A stretch of DNA of 64,000 bases from Dioscorea cayenensis subsp. rotundata (taxonomy: Eukaryota > Streptophyta > Magnoliopsida > Dioscoreales > Dioscoreaceae): positions 806,001 through 870,000 of the forward strand of contig NC_052483.1 of NCBI RefSeq assembly GCF_009730915.1. The letters are read 5' to 3'. Numbering within the stretch: position 1 is the first letter of the stretch; every line of letters begins with the position of its first letter. The position numbers and the translations under genes were made by a program. The notes below the pieces were generated by a model that was not told where the DNA came from, ran no database searches, and saw nothing but the letters and a program-made list of their open reading frames with translations. This document shows positions 24,335 through 37,155 of the stretch, in pieces.

Positions 24335-27300
24335 ATGTTAGTTTTATGCTGGAATGTTCGTGGTCTTGGCAGACCCTCTAAACGCCACCTTGTTAAAGAT
24401 ATCATTTTTAATTCTCGCGCTGACATTATTTGCTTACAAGAAATGAAACTTCAAGATATTCACTGCTCAATTTGGAGATCAATTGGTGGTTCACGTCTGA
24501 ACACCTTTGATTTTCTCCCAGCTCAAGGTACTTCGGGTGGTATCATTATTGCATGGGATCACTCTCAAGTTAATGGTACCCTCATTCACAAGGGTACCTT
24601 CTCAATTACAATTGAATTCACAAATCATTCTAATAATTCAATATGGGCTTGCACTAGTGTTTATGGTCCTAATGCTAGCTCACTTCGTATAGAATTTTGG
24701 AAGGAACTGCATACTATCAGAAATCTTCATGCACTACCCTGGATTATTTGCGGAGACTTCAACACTTTATTTACCTTGGAAGATAAAAATAAAGGAGACT
24801 TAAATTCTAGAGATATTGCTAATTCCCAAAAACACCTTGGTGATCTTAACCTGATTGACCCCCCTTTACATGGGTGGAACTTTACATGGACAAATGGACA
24901 AGCTGATCCTACCTGGGTTCGTCTGGATAGATTCCTTTATTCTCACGACTGGCCCCTGTTATACCCTAGATCCTTTCAAAGTGCTCTACCTAGAATTGGA
25001 TCTGATCATTCTCCAATTTTTCTGGAATTTGGAAACCATCAATCCCGCTCCTGTATTTCAGATTTGAAAAATCTTGGTACACTAATGAACACTTTGAAAA
25101 CCTAGTCCACGGTTGGTGGTCTGCTATAAGCTATGAAGGCTGTGGCGCCTTCATCATTTCTAAAAAATTCATAAACTTGAAAACAAAACTACGCATTTGG
25201 GCGAAAGAGACGTTTGGAGCTTCCAATATTCATAAAAAAAACCTTCTTTCTGAATTAAATTCTCTTGATTCCCTACATGAAAGTAGACCCCTCACTGAGC
25301 AAGAACTTAATCGTTTATCTCTTATCCGTTCGGAGCTTTATACTATTCTAAAACAAGAAGAAATATACTGGAAACAACGTTCTCGGATTACTTGGCTCAA
25401 AGAGGGTGATTCAAACACTAAATTCTTTCATATGCTAGCTAATGGTAGAAAGAACAAAAACTTCATTCCCCGCATTCGCAGTAATGGACTTTGGATTGAA
25501 GAAAATCATGAAATTGGTAAAGTCTTCACTGAACACTTCCAAGCCGTGCTCGGTACTCCAATTACCCACAGATTCCTACTCAATTGGCAATATCTATTTG
25601 AGTTCAAGGATAGAGTTGACCTCTCTTCCCTCGAACAACCTTTCACCACAGAAGAAATTAAGCAAGCTGTGTTTGAATTAAATGCGGACAAGGCTCCTGG
25701 ACCTGATGGTTTCCCGATATTCTTTTTTCAAAAGCACTGGAATTTCATCCAGGAAGACCTTATTAAGCTTTGTGGTGACTTCTACAATGGTTCTATTAAT
25801 TTTGAACGCCTTAATTGGGTTCATATCGCTCTTATCGCCAAAACAAAAGCTCCTACTGAGGTTTCAGAATTTAGACCTATTAGTCTCATCAATTCTACTT
25901 GCAAAATCATTTCCAAGATTCTCGCCTCTAGGTTGAGTAAAGTGATTAATCTCATAATCGATAATTCTCAATCTGGTTTTATTAAAGGCAGATGCATCGC
26001 AGATAACATTATTGCTGCTCAGGAAGTGATTTTTAATCTTCAAAAAAAGAAAAGACTCGGATTTGCTTTTAAAGTTGATTTTGCGAAAGCCTTTGATTCA
26101 CTTGACTGGAATTTCCTTCTGGAGATTCTAGCAGCTAGAGGCTTTGGCAATCGCTGGATTAATTGGATACATACCATTCTCAGTACTGCAAAAACACAAA
26201 TTCTCATCAATGGTACTACCCAAGGATATGTACGCTGTAAAAGAGGTTTAAGACAAGGTGATCCCCTCTCACCTCTTCTTTTTGCTTTAGCGGCTGACGC
26301 TCTCAGTGCTATGTTCAATCACGCTATTAATTCCAAAGTTCTGGCAGGAGTTCAAATTGACCATGTTAATAGCATCTGTCATTTACAATACGCGGATGAT
26401 CTAATAATCTTCTCTGCTGGAGGGCATGATGATCTTCAAATAATCAAATTAATTCTTTATCTCTTTGAAGGTTGTTCTGGACTTTCAATAAACTTCTCGA
26501 AGAGCTGTCTATACTCCACAAATTTTGGATTTCAACCTCACTCTTCTTCTGCAAGAATTTTAAATTGCAATAGGGATTGTCTTCCTATTACATACTTGGG
26601 AGTTCCCCTCTCTGGAAGACGGCCTAGACGACAAAATTGGACAAAACTTATTGATTCTGTCCGATCTAGACTCACTCCCCCGGAAAGCTTTTATACCTTT
26701 CCTGGGGGTCGTCTAACCCTTATTAACTCCGCTCTCTCTACCCCTACCCTGCTTTATCGGATGTCGAGATTCAAACTACCAATTTGGGTTATTCATGAGA
26801 TCGACAAGATTAGAAGAGATTTCTTTATGGAAAGGGCCCCGATCTTGGATCTAAAGGGTATCGATTAGTCGCTTGAAAAGGATTTGCCGCCCTCGCTTCA
26901 TGGGTGGATGGGGAATTCTTGATCTTCGGGAGTTCAACAAAGCCTTACTTGGAAAAATGGTGGTGGAAGATCACTACTACATCGAATTCTTGTTGGTCTA
27001 AGATCTTAAACGCAAAACTACTCTTTTAATGGATCACCTGGATACCTATTTCAACATCCACCAAGAAATAAATCCTTCTTCTGGGCTGGGATTAACACCG
27101 TTCTTACTCCCTTCCGAACATGCATAAATTACCAAGAGGACTCTTATTCTTGGCCACTCAAAAAAAATGGCATTTTCTCTGTCAAATCATTCTACAATTT
27201 CTTAATTGACGGAGGGCTTTGAAGTCAACTTTATTCTCATTTTTGGAAATCCAAATCCCCAAGCAAAATCACTTTATTCTGCTGGTTGGTCAGAGAAAAC

Positions 27301-27798
27301 AAAATTCTTACTCTTAACAATCTATTCAAAAAAGGCTGTAATCCTAATGCCACTGACACATGCATTCTTTGTCATAATAACTCGGAAACAGTGGAACATC
27401 TTTTTCTTGATTGCAAATATGCGGAGCGTATTTGGTCCTTCTTCAAACAAAACCTTGATGTTGAGTCTTCCCCATCCTCAGTATCTAATATTTGGACCAT
27501 TTGGATCCCCTCATTAATTTCCTCTCGTCGGAACCTGGGGGACCTCTGTTCTAGAGCCATAATCTGGAATATTTGGCTTGAACGAAACAATCACATTTTT
27601 AACCTTACTTGCCTACCTATTATTTCAATTTTATACAAGTCTGCTAATATGCTGCTTTCTTGGCTTTCAACAGATTTAGAGAACCTTCATCAGGATACCA
27701 CGGAGGCCACTCAGAGGATCAAGCGCTCTCTCAACTTCCTGGGCACTAGACCCACTGATTTCATCGGCGATTCGGTGCACACTGCTGATCAGGAGTAG
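24335..27798 (+). pseudogene. LINE ORF2 (endonuclease-reverse transcriptase, no RNase H), frameshifted
   Basis: It begins at an ATG 16 bases after the ORF1 stop. The endonuclease motifs are LCWNVRGLG, LQEMKL, GDFNTL and GSDHSPIF. A frame change between about 25080 and 25180 separates it from the reverse transcriptase: KAPGPDGFP, KVDFAKAFDSLDW, GLRQGDPLSPLLFA and the catalytic YADD in LQYADDLIIF, all intact to 26868. From there to about 27285 the frame is lost repeatedly. The zf-RVT segment (CILCHNNSETVEHLFLDC) and C-terminal region are again open at 27286-27798. The product would nick target DNA and prime reverse transcription from it; this copy cannot make the whole protein. Confidence 0.82.
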
Positions 27799-28056
27799 TC
27801 CTCCTATCCTTATTGCTGGGCAGGCCTGTGTCTCCAGACGGTTGACTTCGCCGTCCCAGCTTGTCTCATTTTATCTTTCTTCCTGTCTTGATTTTGCTCA
27901 CTGTTTTCCTCATCCCTGGTGAGGATTTCAGTTTGTTATTTTATTTTAGACTTTTCTTGTTCGCGACCTTTTCTACTGTACTCCTCTGTTTCCTTCTTTT
28001 TAATAAATTAGTGGTTTATCCACTTTATTCAAAAAAAAATAATAATAAATTATGCA

Positions 28057-30929
28057 TACAATTCTTATTAGTTATTAGTGCAATTTGAATTGTTGGACAA
28101 TGCAACTTATTTATGAGTTCCCAATAAATTTCATTAGTATTTAATATTGTCCTCTTTTGGAAGTTTTTATGATTTCTTTTAATATATTTATTTAAAAATC
28201 TATAAAATATTAGATATATTTTCCTACATTTATCTTTTATTTGTAATGTAAATGTTTAACTTTTCTAATATATATTAGTTAAAAGAGAGAATGAAAAAAT
28301 AATTAAAGTAAAAAAATATATTTTTTTGACAAATTCTTATTTAGTAATTTTCAAAATTTAATAATATTTTCTTTAAATTTAATTTGGTAAAGTAATTTTA
28401 ACAAGTTTATTATTTGTTATTTGTATGTATTGATTAAAGTAGACCTAAGACCAGCTGAAGTATTTAAATGTGATTAATCCTAACTACTTGATTAACAAAA
28501 GTAATTAGTGATTAATTGTGTATCAGCTTTTGTTATAAATTTAAGGTTATTATTATTATTAAGTGGAAAGGTATTGGCCTGATTATGTTGACCATGGTGT
28601 GTGTTTAGATGAAGAAAATTGAAAGCTGAATTATTGTACTTCATGACATTAATAACTACCAAACCCACCGATATTATTTAATGCCAAGTATTTATATCCT
28701 TTAATTGTTTTGGTCCACTGTTTATATAATGACTTTTTAATTTTTCCTAAAATAAATAAATAAATGAAAGCTTTGAAGTCTAAATGGGTTCCATTCTATA
28801 AAATTTTGAATTCACTGGTTTAATGAATGACTCAACAAATTGGTCAAATATTTAAATTTGAATCCGACTCATCTAAAAACATATTAACCTAAACTAATAT
28901 CTCAACCCATTTCTATACTTCTTTTTATTATTATTAATTATTATTATTGTTTGATAAAACGGATAAACTATATTAAGGATACATATTAATATCTCAATCT
29001 ACCTATGCATTTATTGTCTTAATTAAGGTTCAAATTAAGAAGACAAACACTCTATATAGGGAGTTTAATACATTATAGTTGGTACAATTCATTTTACTTT
29101 ATTTTGAATGTTTAATCATTTTACATGTTTTTAATTTAATTACTAGCATAATTACAAAAGTTATTTTTATTTTTTTAATAAACATGGACGTTTGTTTTTA
29201 ATTTTGGAGGAAAAATGGAATGTTTTTTTGTCCTATTATAGTGGTGCTTTTCATTAATTATCTCACTGTGTGTGTATAAGCAATGACAAAACTTTATTTT
29301 TTATTTACTTTATTTACTTTATTTTTTTATTTTAAAGAAAACACATAGTCGCCTAATATATTATTGTGTCGGCCACGGTGAGTGAGTGGGTTATCAAATG
29401 ACAACGATATAAATTTATGAGCAATAATTCATTAAAAGTTAGTTTTCCAATCTTTATCTTGCTCATGATGTTGGGGAAGTGTTAATATTGATACTCAAAT
29501 TTATTATAATCAAGTCATTTAATCTTTTTCAAATTAACAAACTTTTTTTTATAAAACTGGTTAACTTGTCAAGACTGTTATCCAAAAACTTATAAAATCT
29601 TTTGGTCTTCTTCAATATACTGAACCTTATATTAAACAATTAATATTAATAAAGCACAAAAACTACCCCAAATTGACTGGCATATATAGTCTATATCTTT
29701 TTCTCTTTTTAAATAAAAAAATTACAAAATCATTTAAATCTATTAATTGACCAACAAAATATTAACGGCATGATGTTTGACCCTGTATATGTTTAATATA
29801 ATTAACAATTAAATACCTATTTATGTCTTAATCAAATATGAATAAAAAATAATTATTGTTATTATTGTTATTACTTATTATTACTATTTCGGTGGAATAG
29901 AATTGGTCATGTTTGAAACCTCTCAGTTACGTTGATGATCAATGCTTTATTTCCCAAGATACTAAAATTTCTTTTTAATTGTAGTAATACATCATTATTT
30001 TCTCAAGCAAGTAAGCTGTTAAGATATTAAAGAAATCATAAGGAATTTAGTTATCTTACAATTAAGAATTACTGTAAATATAACGTATGAACAAACGGTA
30101 ACCAACTCAAAAGTCAAGACTATATATATATATATATAACATGAGAACTATATATATTGCTTAGTCATTATCCATGTATTGATGTGTACCAAGAAATTGA
30201 TTGATTGCTTGCCATTAATGATGTTTAATTAGTGTTTTATAATGATAACTTGATAGATAAACTTTGCTACAATTCAATTTTAATCAAAGAAGTTTGTCTG
30301 ACATCAGTGACATGAATGATTGATTAATTGGCAATTGGCAATATTGTACTGACTCAGTCTTGTTAATTATCAACTTGGTTACATTATGGACTTGGCACGA
30401 TTAAATACCGTTTTTGTATATTAGTCTTATGTTTACATTATTAACTTAATATATGATAATTAGAGCTCTATTAAAATTTTAACTACTATTAACTTAGGTA
30501 TAATTTTCTATCATTAGAGCTCTATTAGGACAATGACCTTTTCTATAGAACAATGACCTGTTATATAATTAGTCTCGTGAGAGTTTATTAAAAAAAAAGT
30601 CATGTAAAGAGTATTATTGTTTGCTTGTCACTGTGTGGAATGATAAAAACCATATTTTACGTGTAATCTTTTCTTTTAAATTTTATTTTTTATGAGATCT
30701 TTATTTTTATTAATTTTATTTTTTTAATAATATGAATAAACCACTCAGCTCAACTAATATTATGAAAAAAAGCCAATTTATTAATCGCTCACTTGATAAA
30801 AAAAGAGTTATAACGTGAAAGTGGTCTATTATATTTTATTAAATATTAATTAGATAATATGGAATATATTTTTTTTATTAATCGATGCTATGTATTTAAA
30901 TAATTAAAGAAATTAGTTTTAACATTTCT

Positions 30930-30960
<31 letters not shown>

Positions 30961-31397
30961 TTCTTTTAATCAAAGAAGTAATTGCAGCTCAACAAGTAAT
31001 TAAAAATTTAAAAAAAAATAAATACATAAATAAAGAGATAGGTAGAAATAAATAAAAATAATATATTATTATACAAAAAAACCCCTTAGATTTAAAAACA
31101 GTGAAGCTTCAAGTGATCCAACTCTGACTGACTTGGCCTTATCAACTGACCCAGAATGCGCGGCAATACCTTGACTGACCCCACCCAAATCCCTATCCAT
31201 GTCCATCCACACAAAACAAGATCATGTCAATGAGACACACACACACACAAACTTTCTAACCCAACCGACACAATACGTTACATGCAATTGAATTAGATTC
31301 GATTAATAAAACTCTTTCCCCGTTTCCAAGTTACACATGACCCAGACTAAAAACCTTTGAAATGGTCCAATTCAATTCCAAGTCCTCCATGAAAACC
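28057..31397. other. Gene-poor AT-rich intergenic DNA
   Basis: About 3.3 kb of AT-rich sequence in which I see no gene or intact element. It contains (TA)n at about 30121-30137, (TTA)n at about 30931-30957, and scattered TTTATTTATT-like runs. The last 300 bases are less AT-rich and are probably the promoter of the gene at 31548. Confidence 0.5.
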
Positions 31398-31405
31398 ATA
31401 TAAAA
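31398..31405 (+). promoter_or_regulatory. Probable TATA box of the gene at 31548
   Basis: ATATAAAA lies about 145 bases upstream of the ATG, followed by a (TC)n run (31442-31463) and an (ATC)n array, a common plant leader layout. Inferred from motif and position only. Confidence 0.5.
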
Positions 31406-31490
31406 CCTAACCATAAACCTCTTCGCCTTCCTCCAAAATAAATCTCTCTCTCTCTTTCTCTCCAACACAACCTTCCTTCATCTCCGGTGT

Positions 31491-31491
<1 letters not shown>

Positions 31492-31527
<36 letters not shown>

Positions 31528-31528
31528 G
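31492..31528. repeat. (ATC)n microsatellite in the leader of the unknown gene
   Basis: About eleven ATC/CAT triplets end some 20 bases before the ATG at 31548. Confidence 0.85.
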
Positions 31529-31547
31529 CAAGAAGCTAACCAGCACC

Positions 31548-32084
31548 ATGACTGACCAAACTACAAGCTCAACTCCAACAAACCAAAACCAAACACCACA
31601 AAGTACCAACAAAACAACCAAAAAAGCCCAAAGTAACAAGGAAAAGACAGCCATCAAGTGCTTCAAAGCACCATACCGGATCCTGCGCAGCGCGCGGGAC
31701 TTCTACGTGCGATGTTTCACTGGTTGTGCTGGTCGGTCACAGTATGGGTCGATGATGGGTAACCCTGTGCGCGCTGTCTCGGCCGTGCCACGTGGGTTTA
31801 GTTTTCACTCGCAGTCTACGCATAGCCAAGAGGACATAAGTGAGTTGATCCGTGTGGCTTCTCGAGGGAGTCTCGGTAGATCACCCGCGCAGAACCAGGG
31901 CAGTAGTAGTAACGTAGATGGGGTGGTTCCTCGGAGCCAGAGTGTGGCAATTGGGCGCATAGATGAAGACAAGCCTTGTGAGTTTGGTGATGATGTTGGT
32001 GCTTTAGGGTTGCATGGAATGTATCCAAGGAGTAGGAGTTGTGCTGTTGTGACTAATAAGAGAAGGGTTGGGATTGTTGCTTGA
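31548..32084 (+). CDS. Small plant protein of unknown function (178 aa), single exon
   Basis: I do not recognise a named family. The N-terminal 33 residues are Thr/Gln/Asn/Lys-rich and look disordered. A basic, probably helical core follows at about residues 37-63 with APYRILRSARDFYVRC and GCAGRSQYG. Later segments are low-complexity Ser-rich, then IGRIDEDKPCEFGDD and a C-terminal YPRSRSCAVVTNKRRVG. The short blocks DFYVRC, IDEDKPC and PRSRSCAV look conserved rather than random, codon use is less AT-rich than the flanks, and a TATA box and leader precede the ATG, so this is probably a real gene. No signal peptide or membrane segment is seen. It stands alone between gene-poor stretches. Confidence 0.75.
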   Translation: MTDQTTSSTPTNQNQTPQSTNKTTKKAQSNKEKTAIKCFKAPYRILRSARDFYVRCFTGCAGRSQYGSMMGNPVRAVSAVPRGFSFHSQSTHSQEDISELIRVASRGSLGRSPAQNQGSSSNVDGVVPRSQSVAIGRIDEDKPCEFGDDVGALGLHGMYPRSRSCAVVTNKRRVGIVA

Positions 32085-34280
32085 TTTCAATGAGTCTCTC
32101 TTTTCTCTTTTTGTTTGTTATTAATACGGTTTGATGTTGTCATATATAGGTTGCCATACATGTAGAGTTTGAAGAGAAACTCTTCTTCTTTTTCTTGTGG
32201 TAACATTTAGCAGTGTTCATTCTGTTTTTCTCTTTTTGTGTGAATTTTGGTTAAGTGTTTGTGTTTCTATGCTTTGCTTTTTTTGCTCTCTTTTTTTTTT
32301 CTTTTGTTGGTGAAGGACGAGGGATCTGATTGAAGAACGTTGACATTTGAGGATGTCCTTGGCATTGTATTTGTGGGCTGTACATGTGTTTTTTCTTTGG
32401 TCATGATCAATGCTTTTGTGATTTTTTTTTTCTTTCATTTACTGCGATTTAATTGTTTTCTAAGCCGAAATGTTTGAGAGAATAAAAAAATTAGAGAAGA
32501 GATTATAGAGACCAAATAAAAGAGTTTTTTTAATACTACAACACATCAATTGATCAATGATGGTAAAAATTTTAATTATTACATTATATAAATAATTCAT
32601 TAAAGTATAGTGCTTAATATCCATCAATTTCTTGGTACGAGTTTCTTATTATGCAGATAAGACCTTATATGATTGAATCGTAACACACAGGGTGAAAACA
32701 TAAATATATGTCAAAAGATTAATTTTTTTTAGTTTTTACACGTAATTCATATATGACTTATTCAAGTTTTGTAATATATATATAATTTTTATGATTGAAG
32801 TGAAAACATTTAAAATAATAAAAATAACAAGAAGTTAACATTCTTCATAGATTATCGCTGTCATAATCGAGTTATTAAGCAATAAACCGTGAGAAAAGAA
32901 ATATCAAATATTACCATCATCTTCTCTTGAAGACTTGGACATGCCCATGTGATTTGATTGTTTCCCTACTCACTCTGTAATTGTCATAAAGACAAACGAG
33001 TTGTTGGTTTATTTTGGTGGTCATTATCCAGAAAATAAAGTCATTAAAGGTCACCAATTCTTTTTTTTTTTTTTTACTTTTTCAAAATTAATGTGAAAGA
33101 GACTATATATTCGTTTGAGATAAAGTTGCTTTATTTTATTCATGGAATGGAGCTAGATTCTTTTTTTGTTTTTTTTTTTAATAAAATGGAGCTAGATTCT
33201 TGTTGTCAGTTTTTATCTTATCTTTTTTTTATATATAAAATACACACATATACAACCCTAAGAAACCAACAAGTTGGATATCTAAAACAGTTCAACAATA
33301 ATATGATATGAGTACACATGTTTAGATGCAATGTCTTGACTTTCCTTTTTGCACAATTCTTTCATCCTTCTTTTCCTACACATCCACTTGTTCTCGTGCA
33401 ACGCAACAAATCCGGACTAAAATTTTATTAAAAAAACATATCAAGAAGCAAATAATTATGCATCTTTATTTTTATTTTTTTTTGCATTCTTATTTGGCCT
33501 TTTCTTTTCTTATATACTCTATTTCTTTATTAGCATCCTTGGACCATTAATTTGTTTTAAAAAAAATGTTAAACCCTGATTTTATTTCAAAAAAAAAACC
33601 ATTAAATGGTGAATAGTAAAGAAAAATTTTAAAAATTATAAATCAATTAGTGTTGGTGGATAAAGACTATTAAAAATGAGAGTATAACCAAAATTAGTGC
33701 CCCTTTAGAGATAACCAATGAGGGAATCATCCAATCAGGGTGGAATGCTAGCCGAATCCTTTGTTGGTTGTCTCTCCAAGATCTGTGATGGTGATGCAAG
33801 AGCCAAAGAACTCTAGACTATTAATTATTTTCAATATGTTAATGATTTTTTTCGTTTGTAGTTGTTGTGATTTTTTTTAGAAATAAAATATAAACCATCG
33901 AAAATATAGGTTGTTTTCAATAAATCAATGATTTATCCATTTTTTTTCAAAAAAAAAAAAATATAGGTTGCTAAATTTCTCTTATTAATTAGTGAATATA
34001 ATTTGTATTTTTTTTTCAACAAGATAACATCTAGGTCGTTACTAAGACATACAAGCTTCAAGCTTCGGGGAAATAAGTGAAGGTGGGGTTTTCATATACA
34101 TAGATGTTGGGACCATCCATATACAACCACTACTCACACCTCTAAAAATATACCCTTTAACTCAAAAATTTCAAAGACCTGAATATCATACAGACCACTA
34201 AATAGTGGCACTCCATTTTACCCATTAAAATTAGTTTATGCATAATATGAAAAAAAATAAAATTAAATAAAAAAAATTTA
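32085..34280. other. Intergenic, 3' side of the unknown gene
   Basis: No gene is seen. The first few hundred bases are T-rich and likely include the 3' UTR. A micro LINE insertion lies at 33915-33957. The rest is AT-rich low-complexity sequence. Confidence 0.45.
33915..33957 (+). mobile_element. Micro LINE insertion: 43 bp of LINE 3' terminus
   Basis: The 13-mer AAAATATAGGTTG is perfectly repeated at 33902-33914 and 33958-33970. Between them are 43 bases made of the LINE 3' end only: an AATAAA-type box, the hairpin-like ATGATTTATCCAT (33929-33941), a T run and a poly-A tail. This looks like target-primed reverse transcription that stopped almost at once. The edge inside the A run is ambiguous. 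Confidence 0.7.
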
Positions 34281-34870
34281 CATAAGCTGGACTTTAACTA
34301 CTTGTTGGGCTTTTTAATTTGTTTTGTGGTAAGATCTTTTCACTTAACAAACAATAATTTGATTAATTTCATCAATAAATTTTTTTCAACATATACTTAA
34401 ATTTTATAATACTTTACACAAATACAAAAGATGAAGCATACTAAAATTTATTCGAATGCTACTAATTTCATAAAACAAAATTATTATCCCCTTTTAATAA
34501 AATTAAAAATAAATTAAAAAATTACTTTAAAATGACTCTCAATTCATGTAAAAGATTATAATACCTACCAGCAATAGAATGCATATATGGTGAATTTGGT
34601 TATCATTAACAAACTTATATGTTATACCGCATCATAAAACATAAACCCAATGTGATGGCCTAAGCTGCATAACATGCCAGTCCTAGGTTTAGTCCAAACT
34701 TTAAATAGATAGATAAATAAATAAATAAATAAATAAATCTTAACGAAATTTAAAAGAAATCAAAATATTTATTAAAAAAATAATCAAAATAAAACAGTAA
34801 ACAAATCAATTAGGTTCAACTAAATCAGATTATATATTTATTTTTATCAAACTGCAAGAACAATAAATCA
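34281..34870. repeat. Local duplication, copy 1 (keeps the empty transposon site)
   Basis: It shares extended similarity with 35333-37155: CATAAGCT at the start, AACAAACAATAATTT, AAGCATACTAAAATTTGTT-like blocks, CAGTCCTAGG, and AAACAGTAAACAAATCAATT near the end. At 34564-34571 it reads CCTACCAG followed by CAATAGAATGCAT. This corresponds to the target site interrupted in copy 2. It contains an (AAAT)n array at 34706-34739. Confidence 0.75.
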
Positions 34871-35332
34871 CATAATTTTTAGCTTATTGACTCTAGCAGA
34901 TAAATCCCTTGATTTTGTAAGAGCTTTTGGCATTTTCATCTACTCAGTGCTTACTTACTAGGGGGAGGAGCATGCATCAATGGAAGCATTGTCAGAATTG
35001 AAGGGTTCCTGTACTTTACGTTGAGGAAGCCTAGAGATGATGGTCAAATTTTTTTTTTTTACCACGCATATCATTACCAAAAGGAAAAAAAGGAAACAAC
35101 AACAACGATTAGAGAACAAAAAACAACACAGATCACCAGAGGTACAAAAATAAAATGCTGATTTTGATAGAATATATATATAAGCGGAAGAAAACCATTT
35201 AGCCATATCTAAGAACAAGGCTTGAATATATGGATCGGGTAATCATTATGTTTACCTGTTAAACAAACCACTTTGCCATGAAATATGAGCAGAAGAAAAC
35301 CATTTTGCCATATTTGAAAAAAATCAAATTTT

Positions 35333-37155
35333 CATAAGCTACTTTGAATAGTTGTTGAGCTGTTAATTAGTTTTGTGTATGATCTTTTAACTTAACAAAC
35401 AATAATTTCATCAATAAAATTTCTCAACAAATACTTAAATTTTTTAAAACCTGACACAAATACCAAAAATTAAGCATACTAAAATTTGTTTGAATACTAC
35501 TGATTTTACAAAATAAAATTATTATCCCTCTTTAAACAAAATTAAAAAATTACTTTAAAAAAGGCTCTTCGGATTCATATAAAAAAAATTATAATACCTA
35601 CTGGTAGAAGGGGCACGGACCGACATTTGGTCCGGCCCAGCCCGGAAAAACCCGCCGGGCCGGGCCGCCAACCCAGCGGATTGACCTGCCGGGTTACCGG
35701 GTCGATTTCTTTTTTTTAAAAAAAAAATTTTATGTATAAATCTCACGTTTGGGGCTTTGAACCCGTGACTTCTTTGAAAGTCAATAAACTACTATAACCA
35801 ACTCCAACCAACACTCATTTGTTGAATATGTGTGTATATATATATATATATAATTGTTAGATATTATTAATTGGAATATTTTTGTGTTTGCAATAAATTA
35901 TAATGAGTAAAAACATACTTAACAAATTCTTAATTGTCTTCATGGATGTATAAATTTATTTCACTAATTAGAAGCATGCTTTAGTGTTTTTTTAAGGCTA
36001 CGAGCATTTGTCGTTTATAGAACCTGATTGTGGGTTAAAGATATCATTGTGTGTTGTTTTTCTTTTATTAAGGATTAGAACTCTTACCACTTTGCACACC
36101 ACACAAAAAGTTAATTTTAATACCACTAACTAATTGAATTAAGTAGTTTTAATTTAATAACTAAAAACTTAAACAAGAAGTTATGAAAGTAGTGATTTTT
36201 TCATCGATAAACATATTGAGAATAAAAAACAGCTATACCTCATAGTTGTAGACCAAAGGTAAAGCTTAGATAGATCTCAATGGTTATAAATAAGTGATTA
36301 ACAACTCCAATAAAAAATTTAAAAACTAATATTTATTAAAAAAAATATACCAACCGTTTAATTAGATAAATAAATGAATTTAGTGCAAAGGCCTTTTTTT
36401 TCCAAAATTATTTTGAATTTTTTTAATTTTGTCAACTTCATCTAATTTATTAAAATTATTTTTTATTTTTAGAATTATTTAAAAAACTCTATTTAACATA
36501 TAAATTTATTTATGGTTTTACCAATCATGTGAGATAAGTTTGGAAAGAATGGTTAGAGGGTGAAAGGGTTTTGTAACGGGGCACGGTTCGCGGGTTGGCA
36601 CTATTTCACGGGGCGGTTACGGGTCGACCAAACACCGAGCCGGACCCGCCAGATCCGCCGGACCCGGTTAACCGGCCCGTGCCCCCCTCTACCCACTGGT
36701 AATAAAATGCATATCTTGTAAATAATAATTTTTATTAATAACTCATAAGACATATATATATCTATATTGTCTCTAAATTTGAAATATATAAATGTCTACA
36801 ATAGCCGTTATTTTAGTATCCAATGGTTATGATTTATTTATAAAATGTGCGAAACAATTACAAATAGTTATCTATATAAATAATAGTCGTTGAATCATCA
36901 TCAACTGCGGTAAACAAATAGTTATATATATATATATATGTACGCAATAATTTAAACCTTATAAAATATACCCAAACTCCACAGCCCAATGCATAACTCC
37001 CAGTCCTAGGCCTGGTCCAAACTTTAAATATATAATTAAATAAATCAATCTTAACGAGATTTAAAAGGAATCAAAATAAAACAGTAAACAAATCAATTAG
37101 ATTCAACCAAATCACATTCTATATTTATTTTTATCAAACCGCACGAGCAATAACA
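35333..37155. repeat. Local duplication, copy 2 (carries the hAT-like insertion)
   Basis: Second copy of the block at 34281-34870, about 1.05 kb away in direct orientation. It is interrupted by the 1,087 bp element at 35605-36691 and by extra AT-rich DNA at about 36715-36960 that copy 1 lacks. Similarity resumes at the CAGTCCTAGG block near 37000 and runs to about 37155. Confidence 0.7.
35605..36691. mobile_element. Non-autonomous hAT-like DNA transposon
   Basis: The ends are TAGAAGGGGCACGG... on the left and, read from the right end inward, TAGAGGGGGGCACGG: imperfect terminal inverted repeats of about 15 bp with GC-rich subterminal GGCCGG-type blocks. Flanking 8-mers are CCTACTGG (35597-35604) and CCCACTGG (36692-36699), one mismatch apart. 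The 8 bp duplication and TAG-G start are typical of hAT. The interior is AT-rich without a transposase frame, so the element depended on a partner for movement. The parallel empty site at 34564 supports the boundaries. Confidence 0.85.

Larger units (their letters stand above)
21518..28047 (+). mobile_element. Nearly full-length L1-type LINE, hairpin-ended, decayed
   Basis: A plus-strand LINE of about 6.5 kb: ORF1 with two zinc knuckles and a DUF4283-like region, ORF2 with endonuclease, reverse transcriptase and zf-RVT segment, then a 3' UTR ending in the hairpin GTGGTTTATCCAC (28011-28023) and a short A/TAA tail. AATTATGCA occurs at 21509-21517 and 28048-28056, a candidate target duplication that defines these limits; it is short, so the 5' limit is tentative. 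I see no RNase H domain. Frameshifts and an in-frame stop show it is inactive. The antisense fragment at 41.6-43.7 kb and the piece at the window end belong to the same or a close family. Confidence 0.8.

Noticed and set aside
35555-35746. Minus-strand ORF rich in Gly/Pro/Arg
   Set aside because: It lies over the GC-rich subterminal region of the hAT-like element and has no protein family features.
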